Source: JAJPJE01 sp963724985
GTDB lineage: Bacteria; Acidobacteriota; Terriglobia; Terriglobales; Acidobacteriaceae
NCBI GenBank assembly: GCA_963724985.1
Contig: CAVRWV010000008.1
Location: 219,440-283,439, forward strand
Length of the DNA: 64,000 nucleotides
Reading direction: 5' to 3'
How positions within the stretch are numbered: position 1 is the first letter of the stretch; the number at the start of each line of letters is the position of its first letter. The translations under genes and the position numbers were made by a program. The notes under the pieces were generated by a model. It had not been told where the DNA came from. It did not search any database and was given only the letters and a program-made list of their open reading frames with translations. Shown here one piece after another: positions 17,028-24,607 of this stretch.

Positions 17028-18917
17028 ATGGCAGTTCAATTCGGGGCCTACAATTTCGACACGAAGCCTCTCGGGGAGAAGTTTCACCAGGCTTGTTCCA
17101 CGGTAGCTGCCTATGCTCCGGATCTTGAGGGAAGTTTCTGCAAGGAGAACTTTGGAATATTCTGCCGCGCCTTCCACACGACAAAAGAATCTCATGCTGA
17201 AGTCCAGCCACTGCTCACAAAAGCGGGACACATCATCGTTTGGGACGGCCGGCTCGACAACCGCAAACAGCTGATTCAGCAGCTCGCTGCTCCTCTCCCT
17301 GGAGATGACGATTTGGCGATCGTTGCGGCGGCCTATGAGTTGTGGGGAACGGGCTGTTTTGCGAAGCTGATTGGTGATTGGGCAGTTTCCATCTGCGACC
17401 CGAAAGCCGGCTGCATCATTCTGGCCAAAGATTTCATCGGCACACGTCCTCTTTATTACGTCGTCGAGAAGGAGTACGCAGCCTGGAGCTCGGTGCTCGA
17501 GGGATTGCTGGTATTCGCCGGCCACACCTTCGATCTGAACGGAGAGTACATCGCAGGACTGTTATCGCTCTACCCGGCAGCGCATTTGACGCCTTACTGC
17601 GGAATTCATTCCGTTCCAGCCGCATGCTTCGTGCAGCTCAGCAAGGGAAGCCGCTTCATTGCCAAGTACTGGGATTTCGATCCATCTGTTCGAATTCGCT
17701 ACCGCAGCGACGTGGAATATGAACAGCAGTTTCTCACTTTCTTTCGGGAATCTGTCGTCCGCCGATTGCGGGCGAGCACGCCGGTTTTGGCTGAATTGAG
17801 TGGTGGGATCGATTCCTCCGCGATTGTTTGCACTGCGGATGAGCTCATCCGTGCGGGTCTGGCAGAAACACAAGGGCTCGATACAGTTTCCTATTACGAT
17901 GATGCAGAACCTGATTGGGACGAGCGCCCGTATTTTACGCTTGTCGAGAAGAAACGGCGTCGGACGGGTTGTCACATTCAGGTTGGTGCCCAGAGAGATG
18001 GAATTGCAACAGCGTCTAGCTCAGCCCCGCTGTCCGAGACTTCTCTACATCAAGCGCCCCCTGAACAGCAATTCGAGGCGCGCCTACGATCAGGCTCCCA
18101 CCGTGTTCTGCTCTCCGGCACCGGAGGGGATGAAGTCACCGGAGGTGTCCCTTCCCAGTGGCCCGAGCTTGCGGACCTGCTTGTCCAAGCGCGTTTCACG
18201 AAATTCCGGCAGCAAATGGAAAGCTGGGCGCTGCATCAACGGAAGCCTTGCCTCCATCTCCTGCTGGAAACGTTGTCACCATTCTTCCACCCGGCGCAGG
18301 TGCAGATACAAGAGGCTCTGACGTCCGCTCCGTGGCTGACGAAGTCCTTTCGGCAGAGATATGAACGCGCTCTGACAGGCTATCCGCGCAGAATTCAATT
18401 CTTCGGAGGGCTGCCAAGCTTTCAGGAAAACCTCGTGGCGCTTGATATGCTGCGGCGGCAGCTAGGCTGCTCTCTCGTTGTCTCCCGCCTGTTGTGCGAG
18501 AAGCGTTACCCATTTCTCGATCGGGATCTTCTGGAGTTCTTGTATGCCGTGCCTAGGGAGCAACTCATTCGTCCAGGTCAACGTCGCTCCTTGCTGCGCC
18601 GGGCGCTTGCTGGTCTTGTCCCAGATGAAATCCTGAATCGAAAACGCAAAGCACGGGTCAGCCGCAGACCTCTCGCGGAAATCTCCGCGCGTTGGACGGA
18701 ACTTGCGAACACCAATTCCGAGACGGTTTGCGCATCGCTCGCAATTGTCGACGAAAGGCAGTTGCGTCAGGAAGTCTCGAAGGCCGAACACGGCCTCACC
18801 ATTCATTCCGTCACGCTTGTACGGCTTCTGAGCATTGAGAGGTGGCTCAGAGGTTTGCGGGAAACCGCAAATTGGTCGGGGGTTGTGCGCGATTGCTCAA
18901 GACCTCGGCTCGGTTGA
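17028..18917 (+). CDS. Lasso cyclase, asparagine-synthetase-like (class C)
   Basis: The 629-residue product has an N-terminal glutaminase-like domain without the catalytic Cys2 expected of true asparagine synthetases (it begins MAVQFGAYNFDTKP). The C-terminal AsnB-like domain carries the ATP pyrophosphatase motif LAELSGGIDSSAIV and a second segment LSGTGGDEVTGG. In lasso biosynthesis this enzyme adenylates the Asp or Glu side chain and closes the macrolactam with the new N-terminus. The context of B1, B2, exporter and precursor supports that role over asparagine synthesis. It is followed 51 bases later by the precursor gene. Confidence 0.9.
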   Translation: MAVQFGAYNFDTKPLGEKFHQACSTVAAYAPDLEGSFCKENFGIFCRAFHTTKESHAEVQPLLTKAGHIIVWDGRLDNRKQLIQQLAAPLPGDDDLAIVAAAYELWGTGCFAKLIGDWAVSICDPKAGCIILAKDFIGTRPLYYVVEKEYAAWSSVLEGLLVFAGHTFDLNGEYIAGLLSLYPAAHLTPYCGIHSVPAACFVQLSKGSRFIAKYWDFDPSVRIRYRSDVEYEQQFLTFFRESVVRRLRASTPVLAELSGGIDSSAIVCTADELIRAGLAETQGLDTVSYYDDAEPDWDERPYFTLVEKKRRRTGCHIQVGAQRDGIATASSSAPLSETSLHQAPPEQQFEARLRSGSHRVLLSGTGGDEVTGGVPSQWPELADLLVQARFTKFRQQMESWALHQRKPCLHLLLETLSPFFHPAQVQIQEALTSAPWLTKSFRQRYERALTGYPRRIQFFGGLPSFQENLVALDMLRRQLGCSLVVSRLLCEKRYPFLDRDLLEFLYAVPREQLIRPGQRRSLLRRALAGLVPDEILNRKRKARVSRRPLAEISARWTELANTNSETVCASLAIVDERQLRQEVSKAEHGLTIHSVTLVRLLSIERWLRGLRETANWSGVVRDCSRPRLG

Positions 18918-18968
18918 TTACACCAGGATCTCAGCTGAGAACAAATCCTTAGAAAGGAGGTAAAGATC

Positions 18969-19124
18969 ATGAAATACTCGAAGCCAAGCATTGTCTCGTG
19001 TGGAGATGCACAGTCGCTTATCCGGGGGCAGAAAGCTCTCTCCGGCTCATTCGATTCCATCGAAAGCACGCCTCAGAACCCCGTCTACAATGTGACGCCG
19101 ATGGCGTACGAAGCAGATGAATAA
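18969..19124 (+). CDS. Lasso precursor peptide (51 aa)
   Basis: An ATG at 18969, eight bases after AAAGGAGG, opens a 51-codon gene. The leader begins MKYSKPSIVSCG, an exact fit to the lasso RRE-binding motif YxxPx(L/I)xxxG. The usual Thr at leader position -2 is missing. The best core start I can propose is Gly26, giving GSFDSIE, a seven-residue ring closed on Glu32, with a 19-residue tail containing NPVYNVTP and ending AYEADE. Starting at Ser25 gives an eight-residue ring. The precursor is the last gene of the operon rather than the first. A stem-loop lies 14 bases after the stop. That it is the precursor is well supported; the core boundary is inference. Confidence 0.82.
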   Translation: MKYSKPSIVSCGDAQSLIRGQKALSGSFDSIESTPQNPVYNVTPMAYEADE

Positions 19125-19137
19125 ACCCGGCCAATAC

Positions 19138-19167
19138 CGGAGGCACGCAGAATATCGTGTGCCTCCG
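19138..19167 (+). terminator. Stem-loop downstream of lasso precursor
   Basis: CGGAGGCAC (19138-19146) pairs exactly with GTGCCTCCG (19159-19167) around a 12-base loop. No T-run follows, so it may be a weak terminator or an mRNA-stabilising 3' hairpin for the abundant precursor message. Confidence 0.5.
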
Positions 19168-19419
19168 CGCCTGAAAGTTTCCATGAGTGCTCGTGCGCCC
19201 GCTTCTGTGCGTCGCGAATCGGTGGAGCCCTTATCGAAAACCATCCAATTGACAGTCGGGCTTTCTTAATGTGCCGAGGAACTCGTGTACGCGCTCTCTC
19301 TTTTTTCGTCCGAAAGGGGATTGAGATCCACGGTTCGAGGCTCCGGTGACTCGCTCGGCGGGCCGTATTAATAAGGATGGGCAGGGGCGGTTTATAAAAT
19401 CAGGCATTCGTTAACCCAA

Positions 19420-19485
19420 GGTATATAAAATCGCCAACTTTTAAACTGATTCGGCTGGGTTTAAGTTTATGCTATTTTATATACC
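19420..19485 (+). promoter_or_regulatory. AbiEi operator: 12-bp inverted repeat abutting the start codon
   Basis: GGTATATAAAAT (19420-19431) and ATTTTATATACC (19474-19485) are exact reverse complements, 42 bases apart. The second arm ends directly at the ATG at 19486. A further TTTATAAAAT half-site lies at 19391-19400. AbiEi-type antitoxins repress their own promoter by binding two such inverted copies. The second arm contains a TATA-rich -10-like element, and there is no Shine-Dalgarno, suggesting a leaderless message. Confidence 0.65.
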
Positions 19486-20334
19486 ATGGGTACACAAAAT
19501 CAAGAAAAGCTAAACCGGCTGCAGCGCTTCCTCCCTGAGGGTCTCGTTGCCGACGCGGCCTGGCTCGAAAAGAACGGCTATTCCGGCGCCTTACGGAAAA
19601 AGTATGTTGCGCATGGCTGGCTGGACAGGGTCGCACGGGGCGTGTACCGGCGGCCCGCGCCGCAGCTTCCGCCGGAAGGCGCCGGGAGAGGTGTGCCCTG
19701 GGAAAGCGTGGTTATCTCACTCCAGACGCTCCTCAAAGCGCACTTCGCGGTGGGCGGCCGGACCGCGCTCGAACTGCACGGATTCGCACATTACCTGTCC
19801 TCGGCGCCGCAGCGCGAGGTTCACCTTTACGGAACAGACAGACGTCCCGGCTGGGTCCTCAAGCTGAATCTGGAAAGCCGGTTCGTGTTTCACAACGCGA
19901 AGAGGCTGTTCCCGCACAACGTCGTCCTGGACGTGGACAGCGAAGAAAACGATCCGCTCCTGCGCAGCAGCTACGCGCGGGAAAGATGGGGAAAGTGGGA
20001 TTGGCCGCTCGTGACGTCGTCGTCGGAACGCGCGATTCTCGAACTGCTCGATGAGGTCCCCGAACGCGAGACGTTCCATCAGGCCGACATGCTCTTCGAG
20101 GGGCTACGGAACCTGAGTCCGCGCAAGCTGCAGCCGCTGCTGCAGGCCTGCCGCAGTGTGAAGGTGAAGCGGTTGTTCTTGTGGTTCGCGGAGAGGCATC
20201 AGCCGCCGTGGCTCAACTCGCTCGACCGCGGCGGGATAGATCTGGGAAAAGGCAAACGCATGCTCGTCAAAGGCGGCAAGCTCGACCCGAAATTCAATAT
20301 CACAGTGCCGGAGTCGCTCGATGGCGATCGCTGA
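19486..20334 (+). CDS. abiEi: Type IV toxin-antitoxin AbiEi family antitoxin
   Basis: This 282-residue protein begins with a winged-helix segment (LVADAAWLEKNGYSGALRKKYV, then GWLDRVARGVYRRPA). AbiEi C-terminal domains follow (LLKAHFAVGGRTALELHGFAHYL; SSSERAILELLDEVPERETF; LFLWFAERHQPPWL). By family knowledge it is both antitoxin and autorepressor. It overlaps the downstream toxin gene by 14 bases. The start codon directly follows an operator arm without a ribosome-binding site. It separates the lasso operon from the lasso isopeptidase/receptor genes, so it looks like a later insertion. Confidence 0.88.
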   Translation: MGTQNQEKLNRLQRFLPEGLVADAAWLEKNGYSGALRKKYVAHGWLDRVARGVYRRPAPQLPPEGAGRGVPWESVVISLQTLLKAHFAVGGRTALELHGFAHYLSSAPQREVHLYGTDRRPGWVLKLNLESRFVFHNAKRLFPHNVVLDVDSEENDPLLRSSYARERWGKWDWPLVTSSSERAILELLDEVPERETFHQADMLFEGLRNLSPRKLQPLLQACRSVKVKRLFLWFAERHQPPWLNSLDRGGIDLGKGKRMLVKGGKLDPKFNITVPESLDGDR

Positions 20335-21247
20335 CGGATATCGCAAACAGGTCGCGTTGCTGATCAGGACCGTTCCTTTCGTGGCAGCTGAGAAAGAATT
20401 CGCGCTCAAGGGCGGGACTGCAATCAACCTGTTCGTACGGGACATGCCGCGGCTCTCGGTCGATATCGATCTGACCTATGTGCCGGTTGCCGATCGCGCG
20501 ACATCGCTGAAGGCGATCGATGCCGGCATGAAGCGGATTGCGGACGCGATCACGAAAGGGATGCGCGGTGCGCAGCTGAACGCGAGCCATCCCAAAGGCG
20601 AGAACTGCACGACCAAGCTGATTATCCGCGTCGATGACGCGCAGATCAAGATCGAGGTGACGCCGGTCCTGCGCGGCTGTGTCTACGACCCCGCCGTCAA
20701 GCGCGTGTCGCCGAAGGTCGAAGAGCAATTCGGGTTCGCCGAAATGCAGGTCGTCAACTTTGCCGATCTTTATGCCGGCAAGATCGTGGCGGCCCTTGAT
20801 CGTCAGCATCCGCGCGATCTCTTCGACGTACGCGACCTGCTAGCAAATGAAGGTATCGACGACACGCTGCGCAAGGCCTTCATCCTCTATCTGCTCAGCC
20901 ACCACCGGCCAATGGCCGAAGTTCTCGCGCCGCAGCGGCTCGACGTATCGGCCGAATACAAGCGGGGGTTCGAGGGAATGGTGGACCAGCCGGTCAGCCT
21001 CGACGACCTTCTGAAGGCGCGCGAAGATCTCATCAAGGAGATCGCCGGCAAGATGCCGGAGGAGCATAAAAGGTTTCTGGTTTCAGTGAAGAAGGGCGAG
21101 GCCGACTGGTCTCTACTCGACCTGCCCTGCGCCAAGAACCTGCCGGCCGTGCGCTGGAAACTGGAAAACCTTGCGAAGCTCGACGCCGATAAGCGGGCGC
21201 AACTCCTCAAGGGGCTGAACGAAGCGCTCGGAATGAGGAAAGCCTAG
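20321..21247 (+). CDS. abiEii: AbiEii family nucleotidyltransferase toxin
   Basis: The 308-residue product shows the type IV toxin signature: FALKGGTAINLFV (Gly-Gly nucleotide-binding start), then LSVDIDLTYV (Asp-x-Asp metal pair) and a later FADLYAGKIVAALDRQHPRDLFDVRDLL motif that includes the conserved Lys and DLFD element. AbiEii enzymes transfer nucleotides to tRNA or other RNA and cause growth arrest on phage infection. Here, unlike the copy at 3871-4446, the C-terminal helical domain is complete. It starts inside the end of abiEi, indicating coupled translation. Confidence 0.9.
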   Translation: MAIADGYRKQVALLIRTVPFVAAEKEFALKGGTAINLFVRDMPRLSVDIDLTYVPVADRATSLKAIDAGMKRIADAITKGMRGAQLNASHPKGENCTTKLIIRVDDAQIKIEVTPVLRGCVYDPAVKRVSPKVEEQFGFAEMQVVNFADLYAGKIVAALDRQHPRDLFDVRDLLANEGIDDTLRKAFILYLLSHHRPMAEVLAPQRLDVSAEYKRGFEGMVDQPVSLDDLLKAREDLIKEIAGKMPEEHKRFLVSVKKGEADWSLLDLPCAKNLPAVRWKLENLAKLDADKRAQLLKGLNEALGMRKA

Positions 21248-21251
21248 GGAC

Positions 21252-21512
21252 ATGAGCGATGGCGGGCGGGAACACCTCGTGGGGTTCTATCTGATCTTGG
21301 ATGAGCTCGAAAGAGGATCGGCGGTGTGCGGACGCTCGGCTCCAACATTGAGGCAGAAAAGAGTCGCTATTGCCCGAGAACTCTTGCTCAAGCTGGCATT
21401 TCTTGTCCTTCCCGACGGAACCCGTTGCTCCGAAGCGGCGAAGCTTGGTTCTGTGGCGCTTAGCTCGACTTTGCGACCATATTTCACGGATGTACTTGAG
21501 TTCGGTGATTGA
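21252..21512 (+). CDS. Small hypothetical ORF after abiEii
   Basis: An 86-codon frame starts five bases after the abiEii stop (MSDGGREHLVGFYLILDEL). No ribosome-binding site is visible and I recognise no domain. It could be a remnant or a chance frame. The rest of the gap to 21760 holds nothing I can identify. Confidence 0.2.
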   Translation: MSDGGREHLVGFYLILDELERGSAVCGRSAPTLRQKRVAIARELLLKLAFLVLPDGTRCSEAAKLGSVALSSTLRPYFTDVLEFGD

Positions 21513-21760
21513 AATTCGAAAGATCATCAATACGTGAGCAAAATGGCGCGTTGGTGAATGAATTTCAGAGCAGACGCTTGAAGTCGGGGATCCCTCAAAT
21601 GGTACGAATCTCGAATCTTTTGCGAATAACTCATTGCAAGCATTCTGAGCACGAATCGAGTTGAGCGCTCCGCGACACCACTCTGCCGTATTGCTGCCAA
21701 TCTAGGTAGCAAAGGGCACTCAAACTGGAATGATGCTCAGGCGTATCTCGAGAGGCGAAA

Positions 21761-22147
21761 ATGCTGATCGGAAGAGTCTGGCATGGCTTAACGCGTGAAA
21801 AACTGGGCGACGAATACTTACACCAACTTCAACAACTGCGGCTAGCTAGCTACCGGAGGACTCCCGGCAATCTAGGCGCGTTAGTGTTCCAACGAAGGAC
21901 ATCGGGAGTAGCGGAGTTCCTGGTTATCTCGATCTGGGAATCGTATGAAGCCATCCGGTGCTTCACAGGTTCAGAGCTTGTAGACACTGCCATCTACTAC
22001 CAAGAGGAATATAAATACCTTCTGTTTCCGGAGCCCAAGGTTTCGCACTATGAACTATCGGCTCATGGCCCAGCTCTTCTGAAGACAGTATTCCAACCGA
22101 AAGAACAGACCTGTGAAGATCAATGGACAGCTGAGCCCGCTGACTGA
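21761..22147 (+). CDS. Antibiotic biosynthesis monooxygenase-like (dimeric alpha/beta barrel) protein
   Basis: The 128-residue product has the ferredoxin-like pattern of the ABM/dimeric alpha-beta barrel superfamily: MLIGRVWHGLT strand, EYLHQLQQ helix, PGNLGALVFQRR strand, AEFLVISIWES strand and IYYQEEYKYLLFPEP. Such proteins act as small monooxygenases, haem-degrading enzymes or stress proteins. No catalytic residues can be named here. It stands alone between the abiE pair and the lasso isopeptidase, on the opposite strand to the latter, and shows no link to the lasso pathway beyond proximity. Confidence 0.6.
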   Translation: MLIGRVWHGLTREKLGDEYLHQLQQLRLASYRRTPGNLGALVFQRRTSGVAEFLVISIWESYEAIRCFTGSELVDTAIYYQEEYKYLLFPEPKVSHYELSAHGPALLKTVFQPKEQTCEDQWTAEPAD

Positions 22148-22404
22148 AAGCGCGCTAGGCGACAACTCGAATCTGCTGAGCGTAACGCGACAATGCTCTC
22201 AAGTTGAGGAGAGAAGTGGAAGGCTTTGCCGTCTACTTCAGGCGGGAATTTGATTTTCCGCTAACAGAGTTCAAAGGCAAATGCGTCACTCCGCCGACAG
22301 GTAACACCGCATCTACATCCGCCGGACATGCCCTCATTGAGTGGTCCGCCATCGCGACGGCACCACAGGGACACCATGACGCTAATAGAAAAGAAATCCC
22401 ACCG

Positions 22405-24585
22405 TTACTCTGACAAACCGCGCAGCTGGTGCCAACGAGCGTTCTGCTCGACTTTCGCGGGATCGGAATCCTCCTCGCCCTTCAGCCAGAAAGCGAACCA
22501 ATCAACAACAGCTTGTTGCGTCAGCATCCTCTGGGAAGGCTTAACTCCAATGTGATAGCCGTGCGGAACGAGAATGAAATCTACCGGCTTGTTTGTTAAT
22601 GAAAGGGCCACATACCATTCCCAGGCAGTAAGCACGGAGTAGTCCTGAAGGGAAATCAATTGCACTGGCGTATGAACGTCATCGGTGTTGAATCCCGGTG
22701 CGTTTCTCATCCACTGCCGGAGTCCCGCGCCGAAAGGAGCGGTCCCGCCATTGATGAAATTGACGTCGCGCGATTCCTCCGGCACTGCGATCTCCTCGAA
22801 ATAGCCGCAGCTTATCCCGTCAACCAGAACAGCGGCCGCGAAAGGGTAGTGCGAATGGCTCAGTGTGTAACCGACAAAGCACGCAGTCCGGCTGAAACCC
22901 ACGATGCCGACCCGGCTTCGGTCGATCATTCCATCGTTATCCAACCGATCGATTGCTCTTTCATAGGCAAGCGCATTGAATTTCAAGACAGCCTCTTCTG
23001 CGGTACGTCCGAGCTGGCGATCACTTGTAATCCGTTCGTAGTCGCGTGGATCTTTGAACTTCCAACTCTGTAGAACGACGATTCCCTTGGCTGCCAGGGG
23101 TCGAGCCGCAAATCCGCTGCTCCACTCCGAGTGTCCATCCATCGAGAACTCGTCGGGTGTGAAGCCGTGGGTCTGAATCACCAACGGATACCGCTTTCCA
23201 GGGGCATAGTCTGGAGGCAGATACAGTCCACCAAGAACCGGAACCCCGTCCACACTCCACTCAATCGTTCTTACCTGGCCGAAGCGTAAGTGATCGAATT
23301 GAGGGTTGAGGTCGAGTAGCAGTTTCGTGTCACCGCCGAATCGATCCGAAACATACAATTTGGGTGGTGTGTTGAGTCCCTCCTCAGTCGTAACTTCGAG
23401 CGGAGGCCGTTTCATTTCTTCCGGTGGAAGATCTCTGGCTTCGACCGTCCGATACTTGTAGCTCGGTAGGAATACTTCCACTCGCTGCTTGGCGTATGAC
23501 GCACTCTTGCGCTCTTTCTCTGGCACTCCATCCAACGGAAGATACGAGGAGCAAAACACCGCTTCGCCGTTCTTCGCCCAAGAGAACTGATCAAAGGGGC
23601 TGACGACGGGCGTATCAAGCAGTGGCCGAACCGATTGTCTTTCGGTGTCGAAAACCAGGTATTGTGACAAGGGAGAGATCCTCGACTGGAAAGCATGGCT
23701 CGCAAATACTTGTTTGATGATCGGATCATCATAAGTCTCCCAGTCGGATCGACTCTGAACCCCGCGAATCAGAGCGGAGAACACAAAATACCGCCCCGAA
23801 GGAGACCACGAGATCCGTGTCTCCGGGACGAAGTACTTGGCTTCGACAGCGACCGAATGGGATTCTCCATCCGATGCTTGCCAAAACACTTGCTGGCCTG
23901 CAGGTTGAAAGTGATGGCCGGCCAGGATATTTCCCAACTCCTGACCCGATATAACCACTGCGGCGTCGTGCGATGTCTCCTTGGGAGTGGGCCAGAAGTC
24001 ACTCGGTTCCGCAACATAGGCAAGCCTGCTTCCGTCTGACGTGATGTCGTAATTCGTGACCGTTGTCGGGTTATGGGTTAACTTTCGAAGCTGTTTGTTG
24101 CGAATGTTAATCGCATACACCTGCGAGGGTTCTCCTGGATTTTCACCCAGAAAAACCAGAGTTTCGTTGTCTTTGAGCCAGCGAACTTGCCGGATCGAAT
24201 AGCGATTCGTTGAGTTCGACGACATTCGGACCAAAACTTCAGCCTCTGGCGAATCGAAAGCTTGGTTTGTTTGATAAAGAAGGATGGAGGAGTCGTTTGT
24301 ATTCTTCTGGATATTCGCTTGCCGCAGAACTACGGCAAAGTGCTTCCCGTCAGGTGAAAAGTATGGAGCTGGCGGACCCGCGTAGGGGTCCGCCGGGGAA
24401 TCGAGAGTGGCCATGCTGACGCTATCGGAAGTGGTAATGGCATCCTTCTCATTGCTGGCGGTGTCAGCGGGCCACGCATGCGATATGAGACTCAGCTGGA
24501 TGATCAGCACAAACAGACCAGCCAGCCAGAGTGCGCGCCGCAAACACAGAGATCTCCTAAGCCCTCGCAAGATGGTGATTCTCAT
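22405..24585 (-). CDS. Atxe2-like lasso peptide isopeptidase (S9 family), exported
   Basis: This 726-residue protein has an N-terminal hydrophobic signal (LWLAGLFVLIIQLSLISHA), a beta-propeller and a C-terminal S9 hydrolase domain. The nucleophile elbow reads GFSRTACFVGYTLSHS, that is GxSxT rather than the usual GxSxG. The acid lies near LISLQDYSVL and the histidine in LVPHGYHIG. This pattern and the partnership with a TonB receptor match the Atxe2 family, which opens lasso peptides at the isopeptide bond. The lasso operon lies 3.3 kb away in convergent orientation. Start ATG 24585 lies 22 bases after the receptor stop, so both share a transcript. Specific substrate is inferred. Confidence 0.72.
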   Translation of the reverse strand: MRITILRGLRRSLCLRRALWLAGLFVLIIQLSLISHAWPADTASNEKDAITTSDSVSMATLDSPADPYAGPPAPYFSPDGKHFAVVLRQANIQKNTNDSSILLYQTNQAFDSPEAEVLVRMSSNSTNRYSIRQVRWLKDNETLVFLGENPGEPSQVYAINIRNKQLRKLTHNPTTVTNYDITSDGSRLAYVAEPSDFWPTPKETSHDAAVVISGQELGNILAGHHFQPAGQQVFWQASDGESHSVAVEAKYFVPETRISWSPSGRYFVFSALIRGVQSRSDWETYDDPIIKQVFASHAFQSRISPLSQYLVFDTERQSVRPLLDTPVVSPFDQFSWAKNGEAVFCSSYLPLDGVPEKERKSASYAKQRVEVFLPSYKYRTVEARDLPPEEMKRPPLEVTTEEGLNTPPKLYVSDRFGGDTKLLLDLNPQFDHLRFGQVRTIEWSVDGVPVLGGLYLPPDYAPGKRYPLVIQTHGFTPDEFSMDGHSEWSSGFAARPLAAKGIVVLQSWKFKDPRDYERITSDRQLGRTAEEAVLKFNALAYERAIDRLDNDGMIDRSRVGIVGFSRTACFVGYTLSHSHYPFAAAVLVDGISCGYFEEIAVPEESRDVNFINGGTAPFGAGLRQWMRNAPGFNTDDVHTPVQLISLQDYSVLTAWEWYVALSLTNKPVDFILVPHGYHIGVKPSQRMLTQQAVVDWFAFWLKGEEDSDPAKVEQNARWHQLRGLSE

Positions 24586-24607
24586 GGGAGCCTTCTGACG
24601 AATGGGC

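Noticed and set aside
17028..18917. Asparagine synthetase for amino-acid metabolism
   Set aside because: It lacks the N-terminal catalytic Cys and lies among lasso B1, B2, exporter and precursor genes.
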